A DNA stretch of 64,000 nucleotides. It comes from Strigops habroptila (taxonomy: Eukaryota > Chordata > Aves > Psittaciformes > Psittacidae). Every line of letters starts with the position of its first letter. The first letter of the stretch is position 1. The translations under genes and the position numbers were made by a program. Under the pieces are notes generated by a model. The model saw only the letters and a list, made by a program, of their open reading frames with translations, was not told the DNA's origin and ran no database searches. Below, piece by piece: positions 29,401 to 40,254 of the stretch. The DNA lies in contig NC_044279.2 of the NCBI RefSeq assembly GCF_004027225.2, positions 48,756,744 to 48,820,743 on the forward strand, read 5' to 3'.

Positions 29401-32400
29401 CCACAATCCATGTGGATGAGTAACTTCTGTTAAGAGCTGAACCTGTGCAGTAGTGAATCTCCATTTAGACTGCAACAATCATAGTTCATAAAGGTTATAA
29501 AGAATTATCAGTAAATATCAAGTGTGTGTGTGTGTGTGTGTGTGAGGCTAAAGAAACATTCACCTTCGTACGTGCAATACGACAAAGTACAATACTAGCC
29601 TGAAGAGTAATTATGCGAGTTTTCTGTTCTTAATGTATTTGACTTGTAAGTTGCAGTTGACCACTAGCTCAGCAGCTCTAACCTCACTGCTCTAGAAAAG
29701 ACACATTCCGCAAGTAAGTTGAAGTTTAATTATGCTCAAATAGATATCTTTGGCAGAACTTCCATAAGCATCCAACAGGCTGCCACTCCTTCCCCAACAC
29801 TTAAACTTTCCCACCAAAGGACTAAAGGAACACATACACTTGCTATTTACTAATACACAGGCTTAGTAATAAAGGAATGGAAATCCACAAGGGATCCAAA
29901 TATTGTTATTTCACAGGTACGCCTTTGTCTTGCTGTTCTCCATAAATTCAGTGTATTCTCTCAGTTAGGTTAGTTAGTTAGCCTACACAACTGTGAAAAT
30001 ACACTCAGTTTTGTTCAAGAGCTCCTTCATTTTCCTCTGAAGGTTACAGAATTATTCACCCTGCTTTGTCTGTTACTTCATGATTTTTTATATATGGACA
30101 GATCTATCACCTTTTGACACCTTCCTCCTTGTGAGTCATTATTTAATGCATTCATTACTTAAAACAGCTAATACACGATCTGTGCATTAGCTACTTAATG
30201 CGCAGGTGTATATTTGTGTACTGGTGTATGCATTTAGCAGTGGAGTTAGGAAAGCTGATAGCTGCTTTAAGAAGTTCTTCGAAGAAAATGCCACGACCTT
30301 GTTCTTAGAAAAACAAATTCAAACTTACATGGCAGAAAAGAGGAGAATCTTCTGGTTTAATTTACACTGACGGGAGCTTCTTTTGTAAGTGCTAACATCT
30401 GGCAGCATTTCAAAGCCACAAACTATTAGTAACTCAGAGCTGGAATCTGAACTTGGAGACAAAATGATATGTTTGGCCACAGTTCAAGCTAACTCCAGCA
30501 TAAACACAGAATGACTAATAGATTTCTGCTCTACAAATGGGTGATTTTGTAGAGCCTAAAGTTTATTTAATTGACAAGTTACTTAAGAATTTGCTGCATG
30601 TGAATGCACACTGAAGATTAACGGGCTCAGGATGAAGTACATGCATGAACTCAGTACGGATAATTTTAACAAGTTCTTAGGTTTTAAATTTAGCGTGCAA
30701 TTGTTAATAATCTAGGTTATTTTAAGATCCTCTCTCCCAACTGGTTAATAAGTACCATCTCAAAGAAAAAGAAAAAAATAATTGATCCAGCTTCCAAGTT
30801 TTGTTTCTCAATAAAACAGAAAAGATAAACTGATGCTTCTCATCTCATCATGCAACTATGAGCAAAGCTGATTTATGTTAACAAAATCCCGTCCTGATAC
30901 AGAACTGCACTTACTTACTTCCCCAAATCCAAGACAGCCCTCTTCACCACAACACTGCAGCAAACTTTAGAGTTCTCGGATCTGTGTACTTGCCAACAGC
31001 CAAGTAACCTGATGTATTTGGATAAGCATACACCCAACCGTATCAGCCCTCTGCACAAACTGCTCCTGTACACACTTGCACTCCATGGTAAATGAGGGCT
31101 GGAACAAAGATTGCAAGTATTTTTCTTAGCCAGGCCTGAGCTTACAAACTGGATTACTCAACAAGTTGAAGGATCCCTACCCTTCTGTGGAATCCATCTG
31201 CACTGGCCTGTCCATCAGGACGGGCTTTACAATACTGCCATCACTTCTCTCTGTCCTGAATGGGATGGATTCCTTTATCCTGCACTCCACTACTATTCAC
31301 ACTGTGCAACCCAGATTTTCTTTTTTCATGAAAAGCACTGCAATGGTATAAACTGCTCAGAAATTGGTTGAACAAGATGTAAGATTTTTATAAAACACAA
31401 AACCCAACAAACACGAATGCAAAGGATTGGCAAAAACTTTCTGCATCTGTCCAGCGTAACTTCTTATGGTGTGAGTATGCACAACGGTAATAGGGAAGCG
31501 AGTTTGCTCTAGCAATCTGGTTAGTGACATATATCTTCTTATGACTATATTTTACAAACTCAGAGTTTGATTTCACCTCCCCATTGTATTCCGCAATTGC
31601 TATTTTAGGAAGCCTTAATGCTGTCATTTGTAACAAAGCTACATGAGAAGTTTACATTAGAGCAAAGTAAATTACTGGTTTTAGCCAGTCTGAAATCTCT
31701 ACCGTATGTTCTGCCCTGACCACCCTCTCATGCCTTCAAACACGGGTGCTATATACAATTGTTTGGTTAAAGCTCACTATTCAATCATGGGCCAAAGGCC
31801 AGACTGAAAAGAGCTGGATCAGATTGCTTGATTCAAGCTAAGCATGGAGGCCACTCAGACAAGCATCACTGCGCCCACAGTAATTTGATGGACAGCCACT
31901 GCCCCAGCTTAAATGCAGCCAAAGAAAATAGTTAACATATTGCTGCAGAAGAAGCCAACTCCATCACTAACTGTTCTGCCTGTGTTTCCTGCACTTGCGT
32001 GGAAGAAAAACAACTGCTACCACCTCTGCTCTAAATCCTGCTTGTTTCTCAAGAACAGTGAGGTGGCCAATCCTACTGTTGTGCTTTCACTACTGGTTAA
32101 GTTTTGCTATGAGACATATATAGAAAGAGTAGTAATTGATTTTTTCCACAGCAAAGTAATCAAAGTAGAAGAAGATTTCTAAGATACTGCTAGAATACGG
32201 AATTCCTCATGACAATCCTGTATTTCTTCAGTTATTAAAAAAAATAAGAAAGAATACACTTTGCAGTGATGAGCATACAGCATCATCAAATGATCTCTAT
32301 CTATGTAACAGAATCACGTAAGCATAACCACAGCGAACCGTGGTCTGTGACTCAATGGCCTCCTATAGATTAACTTAAAATGTCACCTTACTTTAGTTGG

Positions 32401-35400
32401 AAAGCAACTTGACAACCATTTTGTGGTTCAGGCCACACATAAAAACACAGAGACTAATACTGGAATATAGCAATCAGTATACAGGTTGTGGATCGGTTTA
32501 AGTGCAAATCCTCCTATTTCCTAACCAAAGCTCTCATAGTTTTTAATAGTCTATCCAGTGGGAGACTTAATACCCAGCACTGCGCAAGTCACCCTCAGCA
32601 TCCTCCCCCAAACTGTAACTTACAGCATATAACCCACAACTGAAGGGCTTCCAACAACCCAAAGATTGCACATTTCCTCTTCTCCGTGTCCTGAAATACC
32701 CCGGCTGAGCAAGTAAATGGAGGAAGACTTGCAAGGAGAGGCACTGCCTTTGAAACCTTTAAACAGTTTACATACTACATACATTGGTTAGAACCTACTT
32801 TACTCTCTGGGCCTTGGCATATTCATTTCTCTGAGCACTGCACACTGCTATTCTGCTGTGCTCTGCAAGACCAGGGGGAGGCATTTTGCACAGATTTCAT
32901 CTTAAACATGATAAGGAAGTAATCAAACAATTTGTATTTTGGTTTGGGTTTTTTTCAGTATGCCTAGAGATATCAAAAGCTAGTTCTTACCTGGCATTGC
33001 TGTAATAAATGGTGGATTATTGGGAAAAAAATCTCACAGCCAAAGACAGATCTGTCCCAAGAGGAAACGGTAACTAATCACAACTTTGCTGTAGAGGAAA
33101 CTGGCTACTAAATCAGCAGAGCCACTGTTCTTCACTTTCACTGCTATGTTTGGTGTTGCTGTAACAGAAATCTAGACAAAGAACTTTACCTAAGGCACCA
33201 CCTTCAAAAGCAGTGGAATCCTCACGGACTTTCAAAAACCATCCCAAACAGTTTCTAAAGGGTTCCTTCACCACTCCATAAAGATGTTAAAATGTCACTG
33301 TCTAGGTATTTCTTTGATCACTTACATTAAATTTTAATTTACTCAACAGTCATCAGCAAGTACCTACCACTTTGCAATATGCAACATTAACTCTTTTCCT
33401 TGAATTAGGTACTCAAGCGGCTTTCGTATAAATCCGGACAAACTTTATTTTTCCCCTCCCTTATCAGGTCTTTTTTAGCCACAGAAAATACTGATTGCCC
33501 TTCTGCTTGCCTTAAATTAGAAGCTATCCCTGACTAAACCATAAGAACAGAGGGAGCTGGCTGATGATATTGCAAGGCCGTTCGTCTTTGAAAGGTGTTG
33601 GCAATGTCATGGAAATCAGGTGAGGACAGGAAGAAAGCAAGTGACACTTGTGTCTTCAAAGAGATGGATCTGGAGAACTACAAGCGGGTTGGCATCACCT
33701 TCATCTGTGAGAAGGCTGATGGAGCAAAACCTGCAAACCATTTCCACAGGTATTAAGACGACGACTGGGAGGAGCCACCATGGGTTTATGATGGGAAAAT
33801 TACACTTGACTAACCTTAGAGGCTTTTTCCTACAATGAGATGACTGGTACACATAACCAGTGGATGAATGGAAAACAGCGGATGTTTATTTTGACTTCAG
33901 TGAGGCTTTCAACACTGTATTTTATAACATCCTCACAGAGAAAATGAAGAGCAGGCTAGACAAATTGATGGCCAGGTGGACTGAACCTGCCAGGTTCAAT
34001 GGGCTGTTGTCAGCGGCATGAAATGCTGCTGGAGCCCAGCATCTAGTGGTGTACTGCAGGGGTCAATAATGGAGCCAATTCTTTTAAAACTCTCAGCAAG
34101 TTTGCAGCTGACACAAACGTAGGCAGAGTGACTGACAGACCAGCGGCTCTTGCTGCCACCCAAAGGAGTGGGACAGGCTGGGGAATGGGCAACCAGGAAC
34201 CTCTCGCAGCTCAACAAAGGGAAACGCCACATCCTGCGCCTGGGCAGGAATAACCCCGGGCACCAGCACAGGCTGGGAAGCAGCTCCCCAGAGAAGAGCC
34301 TGGGGGACAACCTCCCCATGAGCCAGCAACACTGCATTGGGCAGAGCACCCCAGCAGATCGAGGGAGGTGAGCCCTTCCTTCTCCTCAGGCCTGGCGAGA
34401 CACAGCTGAAGTGCTGGGCCCAGTGCGGCATTTCCCATTACAAGATATGGGCTTACTGGAGCGAGTCAGACAGCCAGGGAGATGGTGAAAGGGCCTGGAG
34501 CATCTGGTGTATGAGGAGAGGCTGACAGAGCTGGGACTGCTCAGCCTGGAGAAGGGAAGCTCAGGGTGGGTTTTATCCTTGTGTATGAACACCTGATGGG
34601 AGGAGCAGAGAAACCTGAGCCAGGTGCCCAGTGACAGGACAACAGGAAACAGGCACAAAGTGAAACACAGGAGGTTCCATTTAGACAGAAGAAACTGGTT
34701 TTACTGTGAGGATGGTCTAGCAGTGACACAGGCTGTCAGCAGAGGTTGCGGTGTCCCCACCCTTGGTGCTATTGGAGACCTGACTGCCCACAGCCCTGAG
34801 CAACCTGTTCTGGCTGACCCTGTTTTAAGCAGAGTTGGACAAGATGATTTCTGGAGGTCCTTTCCAATCTCAACAACTCCATGTGTGCATGCATGCGTGT
34901 ATGTGCATGCGTACAAGTGTACGTGAACTTAACTGTCAGGAAGTTATCATAAATTGACAAATGAAAGCCGAGCAACTGAGGAAAGATAAACAATGTCTGA
35001 TAACAAAAAAGTTTTTTAAAATAACAATTTGCTCTTCAGCGACTATTTTAACAATTTGTTATTATTAGATTCATTACACCTTTACATCTCTTAACACACA
35101 ACATTAAGAATACTAAGAAATTCAGTAATATGAGTTATTATTTTGGCATTATTTACAAGTAGGTAAAAATATTTAGAATCATCCTGTCTGGCTTACAGAA
35201 AAATAGTTTGTTCCTGCCAAATGTCATGGCAAGAGGCTTATCTTGATCTTTAGGAAGTTTTTAAGGTTCTGCCAGCATAGTGGTAGAAATTTTACCAAGG
35301 TAGTGGCCAAAAAGCATGGGATACATGAAACACTCACTATCTCTTTTCCGTAGTAACTACCGTAACTACCACTTCTTAGTTCTAGAAAGAACTTCTGAGG

Positions 35401-38400
35401 ACAGAAGACAGTTGGTACCTTCCACTAGAGTACAAGCACTGAGAGATTGAAAATAACCGAATTTTAACAGACAAATATTTCCACCTGCTTACAGTCCCAG
35501 GGGGTTGAGAGGGGACTGTAAGCAGGTGATTGACTGTTACAAGATACAGACTCCTTTGCCCAGGAAGTGTTATAGCACAACTTTCTCCAGGCAGTCACTG
35601 AAGGAAAACTAGCATGTGAAAAGGAAGTAATAGAAGGGAAGGAGTTTGTAGCTATATATTCTATTCTTTACTTCCCTTAGGTGTACTGGGCATTTAAGTT
35701 TCACAGTTTGTACTGCAGAGTAAAAAGCTGTAATCATATAAAGGATACTGGAGTAAATAAATAATAATAAAATTTTTAGAAGTCAAGAGGCAATCTACTC
35801 ATGCTATTCCTGGAGTTACTCATTACCTAGTCTAGTACTCCATAAAAAAGTAAAAGATTTCAAGTAGTAGATGAGGAAGACTTACTTTCAATTAGCTGAG
35901 AACGTAACAAAACAAAACCAACACATATAAAATAAGCAATTGTTTTGACATCACCTAAAGCTTTTTCTGGTGATCTAAAAGTAATTTGCATAAGATTCTC
36001 ACACACCCAATTTTCTCCTTTCTTAACCTTATATCCTAAATTCAGTTAATGCTGAACCAGGCAGACATTTCAATAGTAACAAACTGATGGCAACTTCAGG
36101 ATTATGACTTCTCTTCAAGTTACGCTGCACAGCTAGAAGACAAGGGAAAATGTTTGATTGCACATGTGAAAGCAATGTGAAACCTAGGTAAACATACAGC
36201 TTATCTGCATTGTAAGTGATCCTCTGTGTGTACTCTGCCAAGAGTAGTTAATAGTATTCCTGAGGTTTGAAGGTCAAGAAGATTGACTTCACTGCACTTG
36301 TATCTCACTGAATCAAATATCTACAACCAGTATTTTCAGTACAAAGGCATAGTATCATAACTTTTTTAGTGATTCCAAAATCACTAAACTGCTCACAGAA
36401 GCAAGCTTGTCCATTCCCCTTATTCACAGAATTAAGATGTAGCTTATTAAACACTCTAAGCTAAAATCCCATCCTGTTTTAATAAATGTTTTAAATGAAG
36501 AGCTCCAACTATCTTCTAGAGAGAAACTCTTCACACTGTTACAGCTTGTAGGTAGATAAATTAAGCCTACAAGGAAAAAGAGTACACTCCTTGCTTTTAA
36601 GAGCCAACATTGTCAAAGTTGTGATGACATAGCAAGAAGTCTTTCATATTTTTCTTCACCCCTGCATGGATGTTTTCTTGCCTTTTTTAATTTCATTATA
36701 GCAGTTTGTGCCAGTTGTGACAAACACCTAGTGAAATCATGATGCAGGAGTCTTACTGAGGAAAGTAATTGCCTAATATAGTTTTTTAAAGCTCATCCTT
36801 TCATGTGCGAATAGCAGGCACTGTAATCATTAAGAACACCTGAATATATTTTATCAAGGAGGAAATTTAAATCTTCAGGGAAATTTAAATCTTTAAATCA
36901 TTTGCTTTTCATACTTATAGTGTTCAAAAGTGCTAGTGAAGACTAAACTGAAACTAAAGTGTCAAAAGACAAAGGGAACATTAGGAGGTAGTGCTGGACA
37001 CTGTCTTTAGGAACTGCCTAATGAGCCAGGGAGAAATTACTACAGATAGATAACCTCAATATGCTTTTCCTTCTTCCTCTCACTTGAGACATTCTGAAGT
37101 TCACTAAGGCTGTATTTTGCACACAGACATTGACCAGCTGCAGCAAGAGAGTTGTGTGTTGTAGTCACAGAAATCACAGGATAGCTCAAAACTGTTTAAT
37201 TCCCTTTCAGTCTTACTTGATGACACTTCAGTGAATTCTCGCTACTCCCCTCCCTGGTTTCAGGAAGGTGGGAAGGTTTCTAGTCACAAGCCTCTTCACA
37301 TAACAAAGCTAAAAACATGTGAAAGAAGCAGTACTACTGAAATCAGGCTTGTGTCTTCAAAGCCTTGAAAATTCTTAAAAAAAAAAATCCTGTAAGGCTT
37401 GAAATGCAACCAAAATTTGTCAGTATACTTAAGCAATTGCTTTGTTTTAGTAACAAAGTTACTTTTTTGGAGAGGAATGGGATTTTCAAATAGAAAGCTT
37501 TAATATTATACTAGACACTGCTATCAGAGCAACCCTGATACAAGATAAGTTAAGTACCCTGAGGAAAGGAAGCATGCCAGCAGACATGCTCTTACACTGG
37601 GCCAAATGCAAGTTAGAAGATGATCCGGTTTTATTAGTAGATACAACAGTTTTGAGTAGTTACACAAAACCGACAATGACTTAAAAGCTAACACATGCTG
37701 CAAACTCTGTTACCTTATTATAAAGTTTACAGATATCTTGGCAGTAAATAATCCTACCTTAGTCAAAAAATACTTGGATTTCAAGCTTCACATGCTAAAA
37801 CATTAAACCATCAATCAAATAGAAAAATGGGAACATCCACCTTTTTGTTAATTTGTGTTAAACCTCTTCTCCTTTACACAAATGCTTCTGCACTCCCTCA
37901 GTAACATGTGCATGCAAACTGAAGATCAGCTCCAGGGGGGCAAGACTTTCTCAACCTCTGTTTCTGCTGCACTATCATTAGTTTTTAGATTAATTCAACA
38001 GAAACCAGTATTTGTTTCTTCAGACCGTTCTCAGATGTTTGTACACACACAGCTGGGACATCCAAAAGTGTAAGGGGACACACCAAAGTACTTAACAGGA
38101 AGCCAAGAAGGAAAAAAAAGAGTAGTTGGGTAGTAAAATGGAAAACAACCATTGCCTCCACCCTACAAATTTGGTTCCTGTGTTGACAGAGCCTTCTGAA
38201 TCTTTGTGTTGTAATAGCAAGAAGCATTAGTATTCCCACCATGACACACAATTACTCTGTAATAATGAATCTCAAATTCAAGCTATTTACTGAAATAATA
38301 CCCTGTTTGGCACCTATTACCTAATCTGTTTCCACTTAATCAAGATTAACACTTTCCTGAACACCTTTTATCTAGTATCCCTATAGTGATAAGCTAGATA

Positions 38401-40150
38401 GTTAAAACTGTAACTTCTTCATTCCTAGCAATGAGTTGGTGCTTAATAGCAAAGACAGACTGGTATTTCTCAGTAGTTGCAAAGGTGTGCTTTAAAATAG
38501 CAAAAATAACACTTTCATGTTTCTCAAGTGATTCTTCTATTGAAAGTTGTAGGAGTACTCAGATGACCTTTCTTCTGAAATTGCGTGTATTATATCCTCC
38601 TCATCCCTCCTCAGTAGTTACAAATGTATTAACCTTTGAAGTATGGCCATCGCTGACCAGTATAAATCTCTAATTGCAAATCATTACACACCTTAAAAAA
38701 TAAAATAACTCATAAAACATACCTGACTTAATAGCTGTCCATGAAAAACATTGTTAACCACATTCAAAACCTGTTTTATAAGTTTTCTTTGAGAAGCAGG
38801 GATGACTGCTGGATATCTGGTCCCCGTAGTCTCCAGTTCCTGCTGCACTTTATCCAAAAGTTCACAAAGAAATTCCTGAGCATCTTGTTGGGCATATCCT
38901 CTGAAGGCTGGAATTAGTCTCCACACAGAATGAAGCATGGCAAAAGGAGACACCAGTGCCCACTTGCCAGACCACATAACTTGGAACAGAGTATGCAGCT
39001 CATGACAGAGAGAAATATGCTTTGAGCTGGGCTCCCTGCGCTGAATAAGTTCCATATTTCTAGTTTTTGATGCTCCTCCACTTAAGCCAGAGGATAAACT
39101 GGGCCGCCTCACAGAAGATGATCCCTTTACTTTCTCTTGGTTCTCATTCACATGTAATGCTGAGGCAGCTATTGACAGGTGTTTAGTTGAAGATCTGGTT
39201 TTGCCCTTGGTTGCTGTTGCCAGCAGTTCCTGAGTTTGGTTGAGATCAAGCTTTAAAAAGCATTCTCGAAAAATAAGTAAGTGACTTAATACCTGCAGGA
39301 TAGAATTCATATAGCAAGTATTGCCCAGGTTTCTCAGTCCCGTTACCCCCGGAGTCACCGTGGGCCTTCGTTTCATTGGAGAGTCACTTTTTTTCAATCT
39401 TACTTCATCTGAGGTATAGGTTTCTTTCAATTCTGCTGCAGATTTCATGTTCTGTGATGTTTTTTGCAGGCAGGGCGCTGATTTTGAGGACATTCTAATC
39501 TGATTTTGTAAACGACTGCTCTTTCTTGGAGGCATCTTTTCCATCTCCGCTTTCAACTCACGCTTCCGTTCTTGTCTTCTCTTCCTAGCTTTCTCCCTTC
39601 TCTCCTCTTCTTCCAGACGCCTTTCTTCTTCCAAAATCTTTTTTCCAGTAGGTGTCACCTCAAGCCAGGATCTGAATATTTTCCCCAGGAGCGCATGCCG
39701 ACGGTGCCAAAGAGCTGTGAACATGCGATCTTCATTCCGAAGCAAGGCTTGGGCACCACCGTGTGAAAGGTAAGAATCATCACTTGTACCCATAGAACGT
39801 AAAGTCCTCCCACTTCGAGTAGTGCACTCATAGTTCTGACTCTTGATTGCACTTAATGTACTTCGCAACAGTTTTAAATCACCAGTTGCGTTATCATTAA
39901 GAACATAATCATCGCAGAGATAACAGAAAACGTACAGCTCGTTGACTTCCAATGCCACCGGGTGACTGCTCTCCTGAAAGTGCTTTAGTGCATGTTCTTC
40001 AATGTATCTTCCACACGCCACATGTGAGCAGCTGAGGCATGCCCAGACAGATTCGGTAGTATTGCAGTCCACGCAATGCCATTTCTGAGGATTGAGAATG
40101 GAGTGATCTTGGGCCAGTCGCAGATGTCCTATGTGTTTACACTTATCCAT
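26242..40150 (-). CDS. USP44: ubiquitin carboxyl-terminal hydrolase 44 (whole gene, 5 coding exons)
   Basis: USP44 is a cysteine deubiquitinase, mainly nuclear. It is known for restraining APC/C-CDC20 in the spindle checkpoint and for removing ubiquitin from histone H2B. Joined minus-strand exons 40150-38723, 28608-28410, 27922-27814, 27037-26832 and 26441-26242 total 2142 nt, which is 713 residues plus TAA (human 712). Residues 4-79 form the zf-UBP finger, with ligands C4, H6, C26, C29, C38, C41, C46, H53, H57, H63, C76 and C79. Residues about 170-205 are a charged Glu/Lys/Arg helix. The USP domain has Cys box [13 protein letters not shown] (nucleophile C279), a CxxC pair at 479/482 and another at 538/541, His box GSGHYTAYC (H637) and D655. 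The start ATG has an ACAATGG context and matches the human MD-CKH start. Divergence from USP49 is judged from overall match. Confidence 0.97.
26832..27037 (-). CDS. USP44: USP44 coding exon 4 (His box)
   Basis: The acceptor is CTTTGCAG|GTGGTC and the donor is GGAG|GTAGGA. It encodes [39 protein letters not shown] and [19 protein letters not shown] with catalytic H637. Confidence 0.97.
27814..27922 (-). CDS. USP44: USP44 coding exon 3
   Basis: The acceptor is GGTCTTAG|CAAAAC and the donor is TTTAG|GTAAGT. It encodes [19 protein letters not shown] and [17 protein letters not shown], the conserved USP core before the His box. Too short to stand out as an open frame by itself. Confidence 0.95.
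28410..28608 (-). CDS. USP44: USP44 coding exon 2 (CxxC pairs)
   Basis: The acceptor is TTTTACAG|GTTACA and the donor is CAACA|GTGAGT. It encodes [53 protein letters not shown] and ACDQCN, carrying C479/C482 and C538/C541, probably zinc-binding. Confidence 0.95.
28924..28990 (+). repeat. A-rich tract in USP44 intron
   Basis: A run of about 17 A followed by AACCC/AAACC-like repeats. Low complexity. Confidence 0.85.
29522..29544 (+). repeat. (GT)n microsatellite
   Basis: Twenty-three bases of uninterrupted alternating G and T in the long USP44 intron. Likely polymorphic. Confidence 0.95.
33655..34885 (+). mobile_element. CR1 LINE, copy B, in USP44 intron
   Basis: A longer, decayed CR1 in sense orientation, antisense to USP44. 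Around 33886-33930 the frame reads [14 protein letters not shown], a degraded form of the LINE reverse-transcriptase motif (LDFSKAFDTV type). An internal deletion joins the RT part near 34060-34094 to the 3' part, which ends CAAGATGATTTCTGGAGGTC. It has frame breaks and no complete ORF. Part of it (34095-34840) matches copy A at 23251-23996. A GT/GCAT-rich stretch follows the end. Confidence 0.9.
35482..35528. repeat. perfect inverted repeat, 17-bp arms, 13-nt loop
   Basis: The left arm CACCTGCTTACAGTCCC at 35482-35498 is exactly complementary to the right arm GGGACTGTAAGCAGGTG at 35512-35528. The loop is 35499-35511. Pairing stops abruptly at both ends. It lies in the 10.1 kb USP44 intron. 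Confidence 0.95.
36861..36893 (+). repeat. short direct repeat
   Basis: GGAAATTTAAATCTT occurs at 36861-36875 and again at 36879-36893, a recent small tandem duplication in the USP44 intron. Confidence 0.85.
38723..40150 (-). CDS. USP44: USP44 coding exon 1 (zf-UBP and Cys box)
   Basis: A single 1428-nt coding exon covering residues 1-476. It holds the zf-UBP finger, the charged linker, the Cys box with C279, and [20 protein letters not shown]. The donor is AGTCAG|GTATGT, phase 0. The frame is open upstream to about 40231 without an ATG. A likely acceptor, TTAGTTGCAG|, ends at 40226, so about 75 nt of 5' UTR share this exon. Its pyrimidine tract is poor, being an (AT)n run. Confidence 0.96.
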
Positions 40151-40234
40151 TGTTAAAACTGAAATTGCAGAGGTATGGTGGCAAAACACATCATCCAAAC
40201 TCTTTTCTGTCCGTGGTATTTCAATCTGCAACTA

Positions 40235-40254
40235 AATATATATATATATATATA
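40235..40254 (+). repeat. (AT)n run next to USP44 acceptor
   Basis: Alternating AT sits immediately before the inferred 3' splice site of the first coding exon, in place of a normal pyrimidine tract. Length variation here could affect splicing. Confidence 0.85.
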
